A stretch of DNA of 44,281 nucleotides from IMG/VR virus record IMGVR_UViG_3300031669_000062, positions 1 through 44,281 of that record; one strand, written 5' to 3'. Within the stretch, counting starts at the first letter, position 1. Each line of letters begins with the position of its first letter. Under the pieces are notes generated by a model. That model did not search any database. It was not told where the DNA came from and saw only the letters and a list, made by a program, of their open reading frames with translations. The DNA is from a virus. Below, piece after piece: positions 12,556 through 20,691 of the stretch. The position numbers were made by a program, and so were the translations under genes.

Positions 12556-12666
12556 ATTTACATTTCAAAAAACCGGAAATTGAAATTTCGGCTACATGGA
12601 ACGATAACTCCATGGCTGCTATGTTGCCTTGCAAAAGTAACTTTTGTTGTGCCATGGGCAACTGAG
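12556..12666 (+). repeat. dispersed element, copy C
   Basis: Begins at the stop of array copy 5. Nested stems: GTTGCC (12623-12628)/GGCAAC (12657-12662) outside CAAAAGT-A-ACTTTTG (12632-12646). CCATGG occurs at 12610-12615 and 12652-12657. The left part holds the dyad GAAATT-GA-AATTTC. It runs straight into an array-gene tail. Confidence 0.9.
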
Positions 12667-12722
12667 GCGGAAGAAGATAGGAGAATTACTTAGAAAACAC
12701 CTAGGAAGGAGGAGGAAAAACA
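12667..12722 (+). pseudogene. 3' tail remnant of an array gene fused to element C
   Basis: After GGGCAACTGAG the DNA reads like the last codons of an array gene (GGAGAATTACTTAGAAAACA region, matching ..LLRKHL) plus its AAGGAGG ribosome-site junction, which now serves the gene at 12723. The same fusion occurs at 39481-39533. Confidence 0.75.
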
Positions 12723-12959
12723 ATGTTGATATCAAGAACTGATTTCGCATTTATTGTGGGGCAACTTCCCCAAACACTTAATAAGGAAAACTGGAAAAAT
12801 CAGCTTGTTATTCGAAATAATAAAGTTGATTTCTATGCCAGTCTGAGAAAACTCTATCCGGCCGGATGGAAAACTTACAAGGTCGGACTCGAAAGGTTCG
12901 ACTCTATCAAAGAAATTGACCAAAATATCAGAGAGGGAGGCACAATTGACAACGCTTAA
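12723..12959 (+). CDS. hypothetical protein inserted in the array
   Basis: 78 residues (MLISRTDFAFIVGQLPQTLN to GGTIDNA), mixed alpha/beta, no known motif. Its AAGGAGGAGG ribosome site is the leftover junction of a deleted array gene. It sits between copies 5 and 6, so it is a guest in the array. It overlaps the next small membrane protein gene. Confidence 0.58.
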   Translation: MLISRTDFAFIVGQLPQTLNKENWKNQLVIRNNKVDFYASLRKLYPAGWKTYKVGLERFDSIKEIDQNIREGGTIDNA

Positions 12960-13113
12960 TGCTGAGGATTTCATTTACTTTTTATCTTCAATAATTATTA
13001 TCTACGCGCTTGCGAACGGTCTTAACTGGCTTAAGTTGTTCCAGCCGAAGATGCGTAGAAATAATATCTCTGTTAGGATTGTTAAAACTAAAAAGCATAA
13101 GGATGAAAGATGA
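12946..13113 (+). CDS. small membrane protein, TTG start
   Basis: 55 residues. TTG at 12946 follows GGGAGGCACAA. A single transmembrane segment (FIYFLSSIIIIYALANGLNW) is followed by a basic tail ending KTKKHKDER. The last codons are the same junction DNA (GGATGAAAGATGA) that ends array copy 5, so the gene was spliced into the array there. A longer frame starting at TTG 12916 is open but lacks a ribosome site. Stop overlaps the next ATG. Partner of the 78-residue gene upstream is possible. Confidence 0.5.
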   Translation: MTTLNAEDFIYFLSSIIIIYALANGLNWLKLFQPKMRRNNISVRIVKTKKHKDER

Positions 13114-13781
13114 AGACCACATTTGAAAAAATCTACAGTTATGATCCATGCTCCTCTGGCTGGGTCAAACTCTGCACCAACAAACTCGGTACAGAGTTAC
13201 ATGAGGACCTTACAGAAGAGCAGCTTGGTAAAGAGATCTCCATAATGGAGATTTTAACCTCTAATGGGATAAAAGATGCCGTATGGGCATTGAGAACACA
13301 ACAGTATAGGGATTACTGCATCTTTCTTGCCGATGTAGCAGAATCGGTGCTACATATTTTTGAGAAAGAATGTCCTGGCGACATGCGGGTAAGGGACCTT
13401 ATCTCAGGCATGCGCCGGTGGCACGCCGGCGAGATCTCTGACGAGCAATTAGACGTGCTGAGGATTGCTGCTTATGATGCTGCTGAGGCTAAGGCTGCTG
13501 ATTATGCTGCTGCTGCTAAGGCTGCTGCTTATGCTGCTACTAATGCTGCTGCTGCTAAGGCTGCTAATGCTGCTGCTAAGGCTGCTACTAATGCTGCTTA
13601 TGCTGCTGTGGCTGCGGCTGATTATGCTGCTGATTATGCTGCTGATTATGCTGCTGATTATGCTGGTTATGCTTATGCTGATGCTTCTGCTGCTGCTTCT
13701 GCTACTAATGCTGCTCGTGCTAGTGCTCGCAGGAAGCAGTGGAAGAAGATAGAAGAATTACTTAGAAAACATCTTAAGTAG
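13110..13781 (+). CDS. array family protein, copy 6 (longest repeat)
   Basis: 223 residues, the longest member. Standard N-terminal domain with AVWALRTQQYRDYCIFLADV, then an Ala segment of about 88 residues that uses Lys and Asn as well (EAKAADYAAAAKAAAYAATN) followed by a DYAADYAADYA run; tail ARRKQWKKIEELLRKHLK. Lys content makes its repeat more basic than the Tyr/Asp types. The gene ends with the AAGTAGGAGAATGAATATG junction that also starts the SbcC-like gene. Confidence 0.74.
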   Translation: MKTTFEKIYSYDPCSSGWVKLCTNKLGTELHEDLTEEQLGKEISIMEILTSNGIKDAVWALRTQQYRDYCIFLADVAESVLHIFEKECPGDMRVRDLISGMRRWHAGEISDEQLDVLRIAAYDAAEAKAADYAAAAKAAAYAATNAAAAKAANAAAKAATNAAYAAVAAADYAADYAADYAADYAGYAYADASAAASATNAARASARRKQWKKIEELLRKHLK

Positions 13782-13791
13782 GAGAATGAAT

Positions 13792-15756
13792 ATGAAAACG
13801 ATTAGATTGATGAAAATGAAGCTTGAAAACTTCAAAGGAGTATCGCACTATGTTCTGGAGCTGAACGGCGAAAACGGCAGCGTACGAGGCATTAACGAGA
13901 CCGGGAAAACAACGCTGGCTGATGCAAATAGCTGGCTGTGGCTTGACAAGGACACCTTTGATCAGGCTCCTGAAAAAGGTTTTGAAATAAAGCCAAGAAA
14001 TCCGGACAAGACGATAAAAAACGGTCTCGAAACTGTAGTAGAGGAAACTATAGAGATAGATGGAAATGAATACCTTATCAAAAAAACATTTAAGGAAAAA
14101 TGGGTTCCGACAAAAGGAGAAAAACAAAAAAACTTCACTGGAAATACGACAACATATTTCATAAATGAAACGCCGTTGTCAAAAAGTAAGTTCTATGAAA
14201 AAATTAATGAAATTGCGGGAGATATTGAAACTATAAAGACGTTGAACAACCCCGTTTTTTTCAATGAAATTCTACCTTGGAAAGACCGACGCGAGCTCCT
14301 TATTACATTATCCGGTGATGTTGAAAGAGAGGATATCTTTGAGCATAACCCAAAACTTGAGGGTCTTAGGTCCGAGCTCTTGGAAAAATCTATCGAGGAC
14401 ATGGAAGCAACATTAAAATATTCAAGGAAAAAATTAGTTGCTCTTGAACAAGAAATTCCTACACGGATTGACGAGGCCGAAAAAAACAAGCCGGACACAG
14501 CAACTTTGAGCAAGAACGACATTGAGAGAGATATTTTAAGTCTCGATTTTGAGATTGACAACCTTGAAAAATTAAAAATTAAGATTGAAAATGGCTCGGA
14601 AATTACTGAGCTTAAAAAACGCAAAGCCGAAATTGAAACAAGAATAATAGATGCCACAAACATCATTAAAACAAAAGTTTCAAAAAACGATGAGAAGGAG
14701 CGAACTGTTCTGAGAGTAAAAAAATCAGAACTTTATGAATTAGAAAATGCCTTGAAATTTTTAAAAAATAAAAATGAAAATTTTGAAGAAGACTTAAAAA
14801 AACTGTCTAATGAAAGAGATAGTTTGCGAGCTGAATATGTCAAAATAAATGGAAATATCTTTGAGTCGGCTAAATCGATTCGCTGTCCGCTGGGGATTCC
14901 TTGCGATCATGCGGCACAGGCTACTACGGAAATGTTAGAGAAGCTGAAAAAAGAATTCAATTATAAAAAAGTTGAGAATCTCAAAAGCATAAGAGATTCA
15001 GGACTTATAAAAAAAGAAACTATTGAAAGCTGTATTAACTTTTCTGAAAAGAACAAAAGAGCAATTGACAGCAAGGAGAGTGAAATTTCTTTGAAACAAA
15101 AAGAAATAACAAATCTTGAAAAAGCAATTAAAGAGAAGGAATTCACGCCTGATTTTAATACACCTGAGTTAGAAAAATTACGATCAGACATCTATTTGAT
15201 TGAAAAATCTATAGAAGGGATAACTCAAAACTCAGAATTTGAGACAGATAAAATTAAAGATAAAATTAAAGATAAAAAGAAAGAAAAGGAAGTTCTTCAA
15301 GAGTCAATTTTGCTTTTCAAAACTCTTAAAAATATTGATGAGAGAATTGTTGAATTGAATAAAGAATTTAAAAATGTTTCTTCTAAAATAGAGGAAATTG
15401 ACGAGAAGCTTTTTTTAATTGAAACTTTTTCAAGAACTAGAGCAAAACTTCTTGAAGAAAAAATAAACTCAAAATTCAAAATATGTAAATTCACCTTGTT
15501 TGAAGATCAAATAAATGGTGGCGTAAGCGAGGCCTGTCATTGCACTTATAAAGGCATCCGATACGAATCTATGAATAAAGGAGCTAAAATGAACTGTAGC
15601 CTTGATATAATTAATACTCTTTCGGATTATTATAATTTGAGGGTGCCTGTTTTCGTAGATAATTGCGAAAGTAACACAAACTTGATGGGAATGAAAAATC
15701 AAGTTATAAAACTATATGTTGATGAATCTTGTAAGGTTCTCACGATAATAAATTAA
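13792..15756 (+). CDS. SbcC/Rad50-like AAA ATPase with coiled coil
   Basis: 654 residues. Walker A GINETGKTT at residues 33-41 after the SMC-type opening KMKLENFKGVSHY. A long coiled coil runs from about 200 to 560, interrupted near residue 365 by RCPLGIPCDH, a possible zinc-hook variant (C-x5-C rather than C-x2-C). C-terminal lobe has a Walker B-like VPVFVDNCESN. No classical LSGG signature seen. Probably a DNA-end-processing ATPase that pairs with a nuclease, perhaps the MBL-fold protein two genes on. Starts with the array junction (ATGAATATGAAAACGA), which is identical to the start of copy 8. Confidence 0.75.
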   Translation: MKTIRLMKMKLENFKGVSHYVLELNGENGSVRGINETGKTTLADANSWLWLDKDTFDQAPEKGFEIKPRNPDKTIKNGLETVVEETIEIDGNEYLIKKTFKEKWVPTKGEKQKNFTGNTTTYFINETPLSKSKFYEKINEIAGDIETIKTLNNPVFFNEILPWKDRRELLITLSGDVEREDIFEHNPKLEGLRSELLEKSIEDMEATLKYSRKKLVALEQEIPTRIDEAEKNKPDTATLSKNDIERDILSLDFEIDNLEKLKIKIENGSEITELKKRKAEIETRIIDATNIIKTKVSKNDEKERTVLRVKKSELYELENALKFLKNKNENFEEDLKKLSNERDSLRAEYVKINGNIFESAKSIRCPLGIPCDHAAQATTEMLEKLKKEFNYKKVENLKSIRDSGLIKKETIESCINFSEKNKRAIDSKESEISLKQKEITNLEKAIKEKEFTPDFNTPELEKLRSDIYLIEKSIEGITQNSEFETDKIKDKIKDKKKEKEVLQESILLFKTLKNIDERIVELNKEFKNVSSKIEEIDEKLFLIETFSRTRAKLLEEKINSKFKICKFTLFEDQINGGVSEACHCTYKGIRYESMNKGAKMNCSLDIINTLSDYYNLRVPVFVDNCESNTNLMGMKNQVIKLYVDESCKVLTIIN

Positions 15757-15773
15757 AATTAGGAGATGGAAAA

Positions 15774-16550
15774 ATGAAAAAAGAAGAAACAACAGCTGTA
15801 AATTTGCAACTATCAAAGGCCGAGGATTATTTTATAAAAAAGATGGATATCCCACCCGCTGAAATAAGCATTATAAAAAAGCAGCTCGCGCCCGGAATTT
15901 CGGACGGAGAGCTGCTATATTGCTTAGAAATGGCGAAAAATTATGATTTGTCACTCATCCGGAAAGAAGTTTATATAGTCTCCCGCAGATCTCAAGTTAA
16001 TGGTATGTGGGTGGAAAAATTTGAGCCAATGATAGGGCGGAAGGGGGCAAGAATAATTGCCAGAAAAAAAGGAATGAACATGCCACCCAGGACGCACTGT
16101 GTAATTAAGAAAATACCAATGCTGAAAAATGGGAAATGGATACTAGAGGAGGATCTAGTTGCAGTTGCAGAGTTGACTATACTTGAAAACGGTAATGAGG
16201 TTACATATTCACAAGAGGCTAATTATTCATCTTTCGTGCAAACGAAGAAAGATGGGTCAGTTTCAAAATTCTGGCATTCGATGCCTCTTGTAATGTTACA
16301 AAAAGTTGCTGAATTTCAACTTATTGATTTTATGTATGGCTTGGACGGTTATATGAATTATGATGCTGGAATGTTGGAAGACGAAACGCCGTTTGCGAAA
16401 GTGGAATCAGAGATCTCAGAAAATGCGAACAAGGAATATATTGATGTAGAAGAGATTTCACCAATAATTAAAGAAAAAGAAAATATTAATGTTGAGAAAA
16501 AGCAAGCAGAAATACAGGAAAGTTTGTTTCCGCAAGATCCCGGATTCTAA
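15774..16550 (+). CDS. bet: Bet/RecT-family single-strand annealing protein
   Basis: 258 residues. The central signature EPMIGRKGARIIARKKGMN and the later FWHSMPLVMLQKVAEFQLID and FMYGLDGYMN are those of phage recombination protein Bet/RecT. These anneal complementary single strands at DNA ends. The acidic C-terminus ends SLFPQDPGF, reminiscent of SSB-type tails. AGGAGATGGAAAA precedes the ATG. It lies between the SbcC-like ATPase and the MBL-fold hydrolase, a recombination cassette. Confidence 0.88.
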   Translation: MKKEETTAVNLQLSKAEDYFIKKMDIPPAEISIIKKQLAPGISDGELLYCLEMAKNYDLSLIRKEVYIVSRRSQVNGMWVEKFEPMIGRKGARIIARKKGMNMPPRTHCVIKKIPMLKNGKWILEEDLVAVAELTILENGNEVTYSQEANYSSFVQTKKDGSVSKFWHSMPLVMLQKVAEFQLIDFMYGLDGYMNYDAGMLEDETPFAKVESEISENANKEYIDVEEISPIIKEKENINVEKKQAEIQESLFPQDPGF

Positions 16551-17252
16551 ATGGAAATTAAAACTCTGGCATCAGGGAGTGGCGGAAATTGCTACCATAT
16601 AGCAGACGGGGAAACTCGTCTGCTAATTGAGTGCGGAATACCTGTCGCAAAAATCAAAAAAGGGTTGAACTTCCAGCTTAGTAAAGTTTCTGGATGCCTG
16701 ATTTCTCACAGCCATAAAGATCATTCAGGAAGTGCAAAAAACATAACTGATAGCGGTATCGATATTCTTGCTACAAAAGAAACTCTTTCTTCTTGCGGAA
16801 TAAAGCGAGGCAAAGAAATAAAGCCGCTTGCGACTTATGAGGTTGGGTCTTTTTTAATTCTACCTTTTGAAACACAACATGATTGCGTAGGATCTGTAGG
16901 GTTTTTAATAAAATCAAGAATTACAAAAGAAAAACTGCTGTTTGCCACCGACACTTTTTATATAAAATATAAATTCAAAAATCTTACGCACATAATGATT
17001 GAATGTAATTACATAGAAACTATCCTGAAAGAGAATCTTGAAAAAGGAATCGTTAATTATTCGCAAGCAAAAAGATTATTGGAATCGCACATGTCGCTTG
17101 AGAATTTGAAAGGTTTTCTTTCTGCTAACGATTTACATTTAGTTGAGGAAATACATTTGTTACATCTTTCAAAAAAAAATAGCAACTCAAAGAAAATGAA
17201 AAAAGAAATAGAGGAATTGACGGGAAAAATAACAATAATTTATGGAGGATGA
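16551..17252 (+). CDS. MBL-fold metallohydrolase
   Basis: 233 residues. Metallo-beta-lactamase fold signature SHSHKDHSG (H-x-H-x-D-H) near residues 52-60, ATDTFY later (metal-bridging Asp), and HLLHLS close to the C-terminus (last His). Similar YycJ-like MBL proteins accompany RecT/Bet genes in phages and are suspected DNA exonucleases. ATG follows the Bet stop with no gap (TAAATG), so translation is coupled. Converges with the leftward late operon, whose last stop is at 17256. Confidence 0.82.
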   Translation: MEIKTLASGSGGNCYHIADGETRLLIECGIPVAKIKKGLNFQLSKVSGCLISHSHKDHSGSAKNITDSGIDILATKETLSSCGIKRGKEIKPLATYEVGSFLILPFETQHDCVGSVGFLIKSRITKEKLLFATDTFYIKYKFKNLTHIMIECNYIETILKENLEKGIVNYSQAKRLLESHMSLENLKGFLSANDLHLVEEIHLLHLSKKNSNSKKMKKEIEELTGKITIIYGG

Positions 17253-17255
17253 AAT

Positions 17256-17432
17256 TTAATAATTATCTAAAATAGTCAGTTCCGTCATGGTCGGTCTTTC
17301 GAGGTTTTGAATAATAATTGCTTTCCCAAAATGGTTTAGAAATTCCGCAACAAATCTGGGTACAGTGTAAACTCTTTTTATTTTTAAATCTTTATACGGT
17401 TCTGTCATTTTTATCTCTGAAAAAAGGTGCAT
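17256..17432 (-). CDS. small hypothetical protein at the end of the late operon
   Basis: 58 residues beginning MHLFSEIKMTEPYKDLKIKR and ending TELTILDNY. AGGAGATTTT precedes ATG 17432. An upstream frame extension overlaps the previous gene and lacks a ribosome site. No family recognised. Stop codons of the converging operons are three bases apart, leaving no room for a terminator. Confidence 0.55.
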   Translation of the reverse strand: MHLFSEIKMTEPYKDLKIKRVYTVPRFVAEFLNHFGKAIIIQNLERPTMTELTILDNY

Positions 17433-17440
17433 AAAATCTC

Positions 17441-18181
17441 CTACTGATTTCTTAAAATAAATGGGGTTTTTTGATATCTTTTTTTTAATATTTCTTCCAG
17501 CCGAACATTCGGCTGGAGATATTGGTTTTTTGAGTAATAAAAAACAAACTGGTTGAAACAAGATTGCAGGTCTAATAACGCAAGTCGAATGGTAAAATAA
17601 TCTTTCGGACGAGAGGCATCTGTGAAAATATATTGAATTTTCTTATAGGTGGTTAGTGTAATCTCTTCTTGAATTTTTTCCATAATAATTGTAAATTCTA
17701 CCGGAAGATTGCAGAGGTCAAATTGTTTTTTTATTGAAACTCTAATTTCGTTCATGTCCGCGTAGGTCTGCGTCAATGTCGGAATATCCATAAGCTTTTT
17801 TTTTTGATTTGGGATCATAAATTTTATCGATTCTGTAAAAAAGATCTTGAGACAGAGCGTTTGATACGGGCAGTTTGAAACTTTTATTTTTTGGATCTCA
17901 TTATTATGGAAATAATACATTTCTAAAAACACTGAATGGTGGAGTAGTTTAGTGTAATATTTCTCGGGGTCATTCAAATCAGAAATGTTGAGAGGGGGGT
18001 TTTTATTGTTCCAAAACAGGCCCATAAATTTAAGAAAATATCGAGTTTTAAAAACCAAAATTGACAATATAGATAAAACGATTAGAAGTACAACTGTAAC
18101 AACGAGACTTTCCCATATTCCGTATTTTTGGAATATTCCGGAGATGATGTTGCCGACTTGTTTTGTAGCTTCTTCAGTCAT
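17441..18181 (-). CDS. membrane-anchored hypothetical protein
   Basis: 246 residues. One N-terminal transmembrane helix (LVVTVVLLIVLSILSILVF, about residues 26-44), then a long cytoplasmic helical region rich in Tyr, Phe and Lys. No enzyme motif. The start follows the spike-gene stop by a few bases (TAATTAATAAAATG) and has no clear ribosome site, so coupled translation is likely. Location after tail-fibre and holin-like genes allows a role in lysis or superinfection exclusion, but sequence does not decide. Confidence 0.6.
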   Translation of the reverse strand: MTEEATKQVGNIISGIFQKYGIWESLVVTVVLLIVLSILSILVFKTRYFLKFMGLFWNNKNPPLNISDLNDPEKYYTKLLHHSVFLEMYYFHNNEIQKIKVSNCPYQTLCLKIFFTESIKFMIPNQKKKLMDIPTLTQTYADMNEIRVSIKKQFDLCNLPVEFTIIMEKIQEEITLTTYKKIQYIFTDASRPKDYFTIRLALLDLQSCFNQFVFYYSKNQYLQPNVRLEEILKKRYQKTPFILRNQ

Positions 18182-18185
18182 TTTA

Positions 18186-20423
18186 TTAATTAACTACTCG
18201 AAAATAAGCGTTCGTTACCATAATGTCTACCGCATCGTCGATGTTCGAAATTACAACAATTATCTCATCATTTGTTTCGACTCTGGCTAGGGCATGTGGC
18301 ACTAGATCCCGGGGACTGTTTGCAGCAACTGGAGACGCTGGAGCCGAGCCCAATAAATTAACTAAATTATAGCTATTCGTAGGAGTGCCATCGTCCGTGA
18401 AGGCTACTGCCGCTCCTCCGCTATTATAAGATACTTGAAAGCTGTTTGTGGCCTTATTGACAACATAATATACAATGTCTTTCCTAATTTCAGTCGGTAA
18501 TGTTCCGGCAGTGTTCAGAAACATTATTGTATCTCCATCGCTCAGGGCTGTTCCAACCTCATTAATTACGTTTGTAGCATTTGTAAATGTTGTTGTAAAC
18601 GAATAATGAGAGTGAATATTGCAAAACTGTACAGAGATATTTTTGGTTGCCGAAGCCGGCTCAAGATAGATATTCCCGTCTAACAGCAGCGATTCGTTAT
18701 TTGTTCCGACATATTTTAAATGTCCTGTGTTTGTTAGCGTTGTTCGCTGGAGATATGAACTAACAAATCCGGTGCCTCCGTTTATTTTAACTTTTGCTCC
18801 GACGCTACCAGCTGGAACGATTGTAGAGGTAGAGTTCCCCGTCAACTTCGCCTCGGCGGTTGTCCCCATCGCGACTGTCCCAGCTCCGGTTGATCCGCTT
18901 AACGCCAAGACATTATCTGAAAAAGAGTTGACTATATCGCCATTTGCATTGTCGGAGAAATAATTTAAATCAAATCCTGTTACAGAAATATTATTCCCCA
19001 GAGTATCAACAATTCCATCATTTGTTGTCGTATCCATTTTTACGAAATTTCCGGTTCCACCGCCCGCTGAGGTCATAGTTATATTGTTCCTGGCAAATGT
19101 CTTGTTCCCTGAAACAGTGTTAAAATAAAACGAAGAGTTCCCTGAATAAGATGCATTTGTTGCCGTAAAATTGGCCAGGATCCCGTCATAAGTTGCTTGA
19201 CCAGTAGAGCCGTCCACCCATGCTACAACATCATCGTCAATGTCGCCGACTGAGACGATGATGTTTAATCGTGCGATTACAATCTGAGCGGTAGATGTCT
19301 TGTTTACTATCGTGTGTGTGTTCACCCCGGCAGCACTTCCGGACATCTGATAGATAATTGCTGAATTCTGCAATGTAAAGAGGTTATCAGACCCCTCCTG
19401 AAATACCGTTCCGGTAATTCCATTTGTAGCACTCTGCATGACAAAGGCGCAGCTTATATATTGATTGTTACCGCCTGCCGATGAGTCAATCATAATCGCA
19501 CCGGATGCGGTAGGTGTCATTTGGAAAAGGATGTTTTCAGCTCTGAATGATGTGCTTGGTGTAGTTACAAGAGTCCCACTCGTTCCGAATATTACAACCT
19601 CTGTTCCGGTTCCGATCCCCTTGAAGTGGACGTAGTTTTTTAAAGTTAAATTTTCGGTGTATACCCCTGGAGCAATTTCCAAAATATATGGCTTGGAGGC
19701 ACTTGCATCTGTTATTGAATTAATTGCAGCTTGTATTGTGCTATAATCAGCTCCAGTTGCCGCCACGGTTTTGATCTGCTCCGGATGAAGATTGTTAGCA
19801 ATAACAGCCCCCGAGATCGATAAATTCCCTGAGCTATCAAAAACAAGCTGGTTTGTGTTGATCCGCAAAGAATCGCCAGTGCCAGTATTGGTTAAATTAA
19901 CACCTACCGGATTGTTTGTTGTGTCATTTTGATTTATCGTTGCTCCAACAACATTTTTGTTATTAGCAACATCTATTTGTAACTTGCTCGTTGGGTTTGA
20001 CGTTCCAACTCCAAAGTTAAGATTCTTACTCGCCCAAGCATACCCGCTGGCAGTCCCGTCGTAACAAGCGAGCGTTTGATTTTGAGCTGTAATGCTGAAA
20101 TCCGTATTTGCTGTTTTCATCCACAAAAACGAGTAATCTCCTCCTCCGGTTCCTCCAGACTCTAATCTTAGAGCCGCGGCACCCGTTGCTCGGTAGACAT
20201 CCAATGGGTATACGGGGATACTTTTTCCAACTCCAAGATTTTTCCCGGTATCTTCCCATACAAGCTCGGAAACATCTGTGAACTCCCAGGTATCAGCTGT
20301 GTCATTCCAGAACAATAGCTGCCCATTTGCGGAGCCGTCAGGGTACTTTGCTTCATGAGTTTTAAAACCGAAAATTGCAAAGGACAGTAAAATAATTAAT
20401 AAAAATAGCGTCTTACTTTTCAT
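18186..20423 (-). CDS. beta-helix tail-spike/fibre-like protein with a Sec signal peptide
   Basis: 745 residues. ATG 20423 has GGAGG six bases upstream. It opens with a typical signal peptide: KSK, then LFLLIILLSFAIF, then a polar THEAKYPDG. Next come fibre-like repeats (LGVGKSIPVYPLDVYRATGA, FGVGTSNPTSKLQID). From about residue 215 a right-handed beta-helix domain starts (ATGADYSTIQAAINSI, ILEIAPGVYTENLTL). A leader on a phage fibre is unusual. Either it is exported or surface-displayed by the infected cell, or it is a captured host adhesin. No internal start with a ribosome site was found. Confidence 0.75.
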   Translation of the reverse strand: MKSKTLFLLIILLSFAIFGFKTHEAKYPDGSANGQLLFWNDTADTWEFTDVSELVWEDTGKNLGVGKSIPVYPLDVYRATGAAALRLESGGTGGGDYSFLWMKTANTDFSITAQNQTLACYDGTASGYAWASKNLNFGVGTSNPTSKLQIDVANNKNVVGATINQNDTTNNPVGVNLTNTGTGDSLRINTNQLVFDSSGNLSISGAVIANNLHPEQIKTVAATGADYSTIQAAINSITDASASKPYILEIAPGVYTENLTLKNYVHFKGIGTGTEVVIFGTSGTLVTTPSTSFRAENILFQMTPTASGAIMIDSSAGGNNQYISCAFVMQSATNGITGTVFQEGSDNLFTLQNSAIIYQMSGSAAGVNTHTIVNKTSTAQIVIARLNIIVSVGDIDDDVVAWVDGSTGQATYDGILANFTATNASYSGNSSFYFNTVSGNKTFARNNITMTSAGGGTGNFVKMDTTTNDGIVDTLGNNISVTGFDLNYFSDNANGDIVNSFSDNVLALSGSTGAGTVAMGTTAEAKLTGNSTSTIVPAGSVGAKVKINGGTGFVSSYLQRTTLTNTGHLKYVGTNNESLLLDGNIYLEPASATKNISVQFCNIHSHYSFTTTFTNATNVINEVGTALSDGDTIMFLNTAGTLPTEIRKDIVYYVVNKATNSFQVSYNSGGAAVAFTDDGTPTNSYNLVNLLGSAPASPVAANSPRDLVPHALARVETNDEIIVVISNIDDAVDIMVTNAYFRVVN

Positions 20424-20676
20424 CAATAGCCTCCTTTTTTGTTTTGCTTATTTCAAAAGGCTTGCTTCCAATTTTGATAATTGCGGCAATTGCCAGCGGG
20501 ATTGAATCACCTATCTGAAAACTTTGAAGCTGCATATGATGCAGCGAAACAATCGCCCAAACTATCATGATTGTAATCACAATAAATCCTGAAACAAGTC
20601 TTGATAGAGAAAGTTTTCCGCCACTTTCGGAAAAGATCTCTTTTGTGCTTTGCGAAATGTTTGATATAATTTTCAT
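20413..20676 (-). CDS. small membrane protein, holin-like
   Basis: 87 residues: amphipathic start (MKIISNISQSTKEIFSESGG), then KLSLSRLVSGFIVITIMIVW with one clear membrane helix and a second weaker hydrophobic stretch (IPLAIAAIIKIG), basic tail. This layout is common among small phage membrane proteins near tail genes annotated as holin-like. AGGAGTTTAAA precedes the ATG; its end overlaps the spike start. No endolysin was found nearby, so a holin role is only a suggestion. Confidence 0.6.
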   Translation of the reverse strand: MKIISNISQSTKEIFSESGGKLSLSRLVSGFIVITIMIVWAIVSLHHMQLQSFQIGDSIPLAIAAIIKIGSKPFEISKTKKEAIDEK

Positions 20677-20691
20677 TTTAAACTCCTTTTT

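Noticed and set aside
10129-13781. Diversity-generating retroelement or CRISPR-like array
   Set aside because: No reverse transcriptase, no template/variable repeat pair with adenine changes, and no regularly spaced direct repeats with unique spacers.
17256-17561. 101-codon version of the last late gene
   Set aside because: The first 43 codons overlap the membrane-protein gene and lack a ribosome site; ATG 17432 has AGGAG at good spacing.
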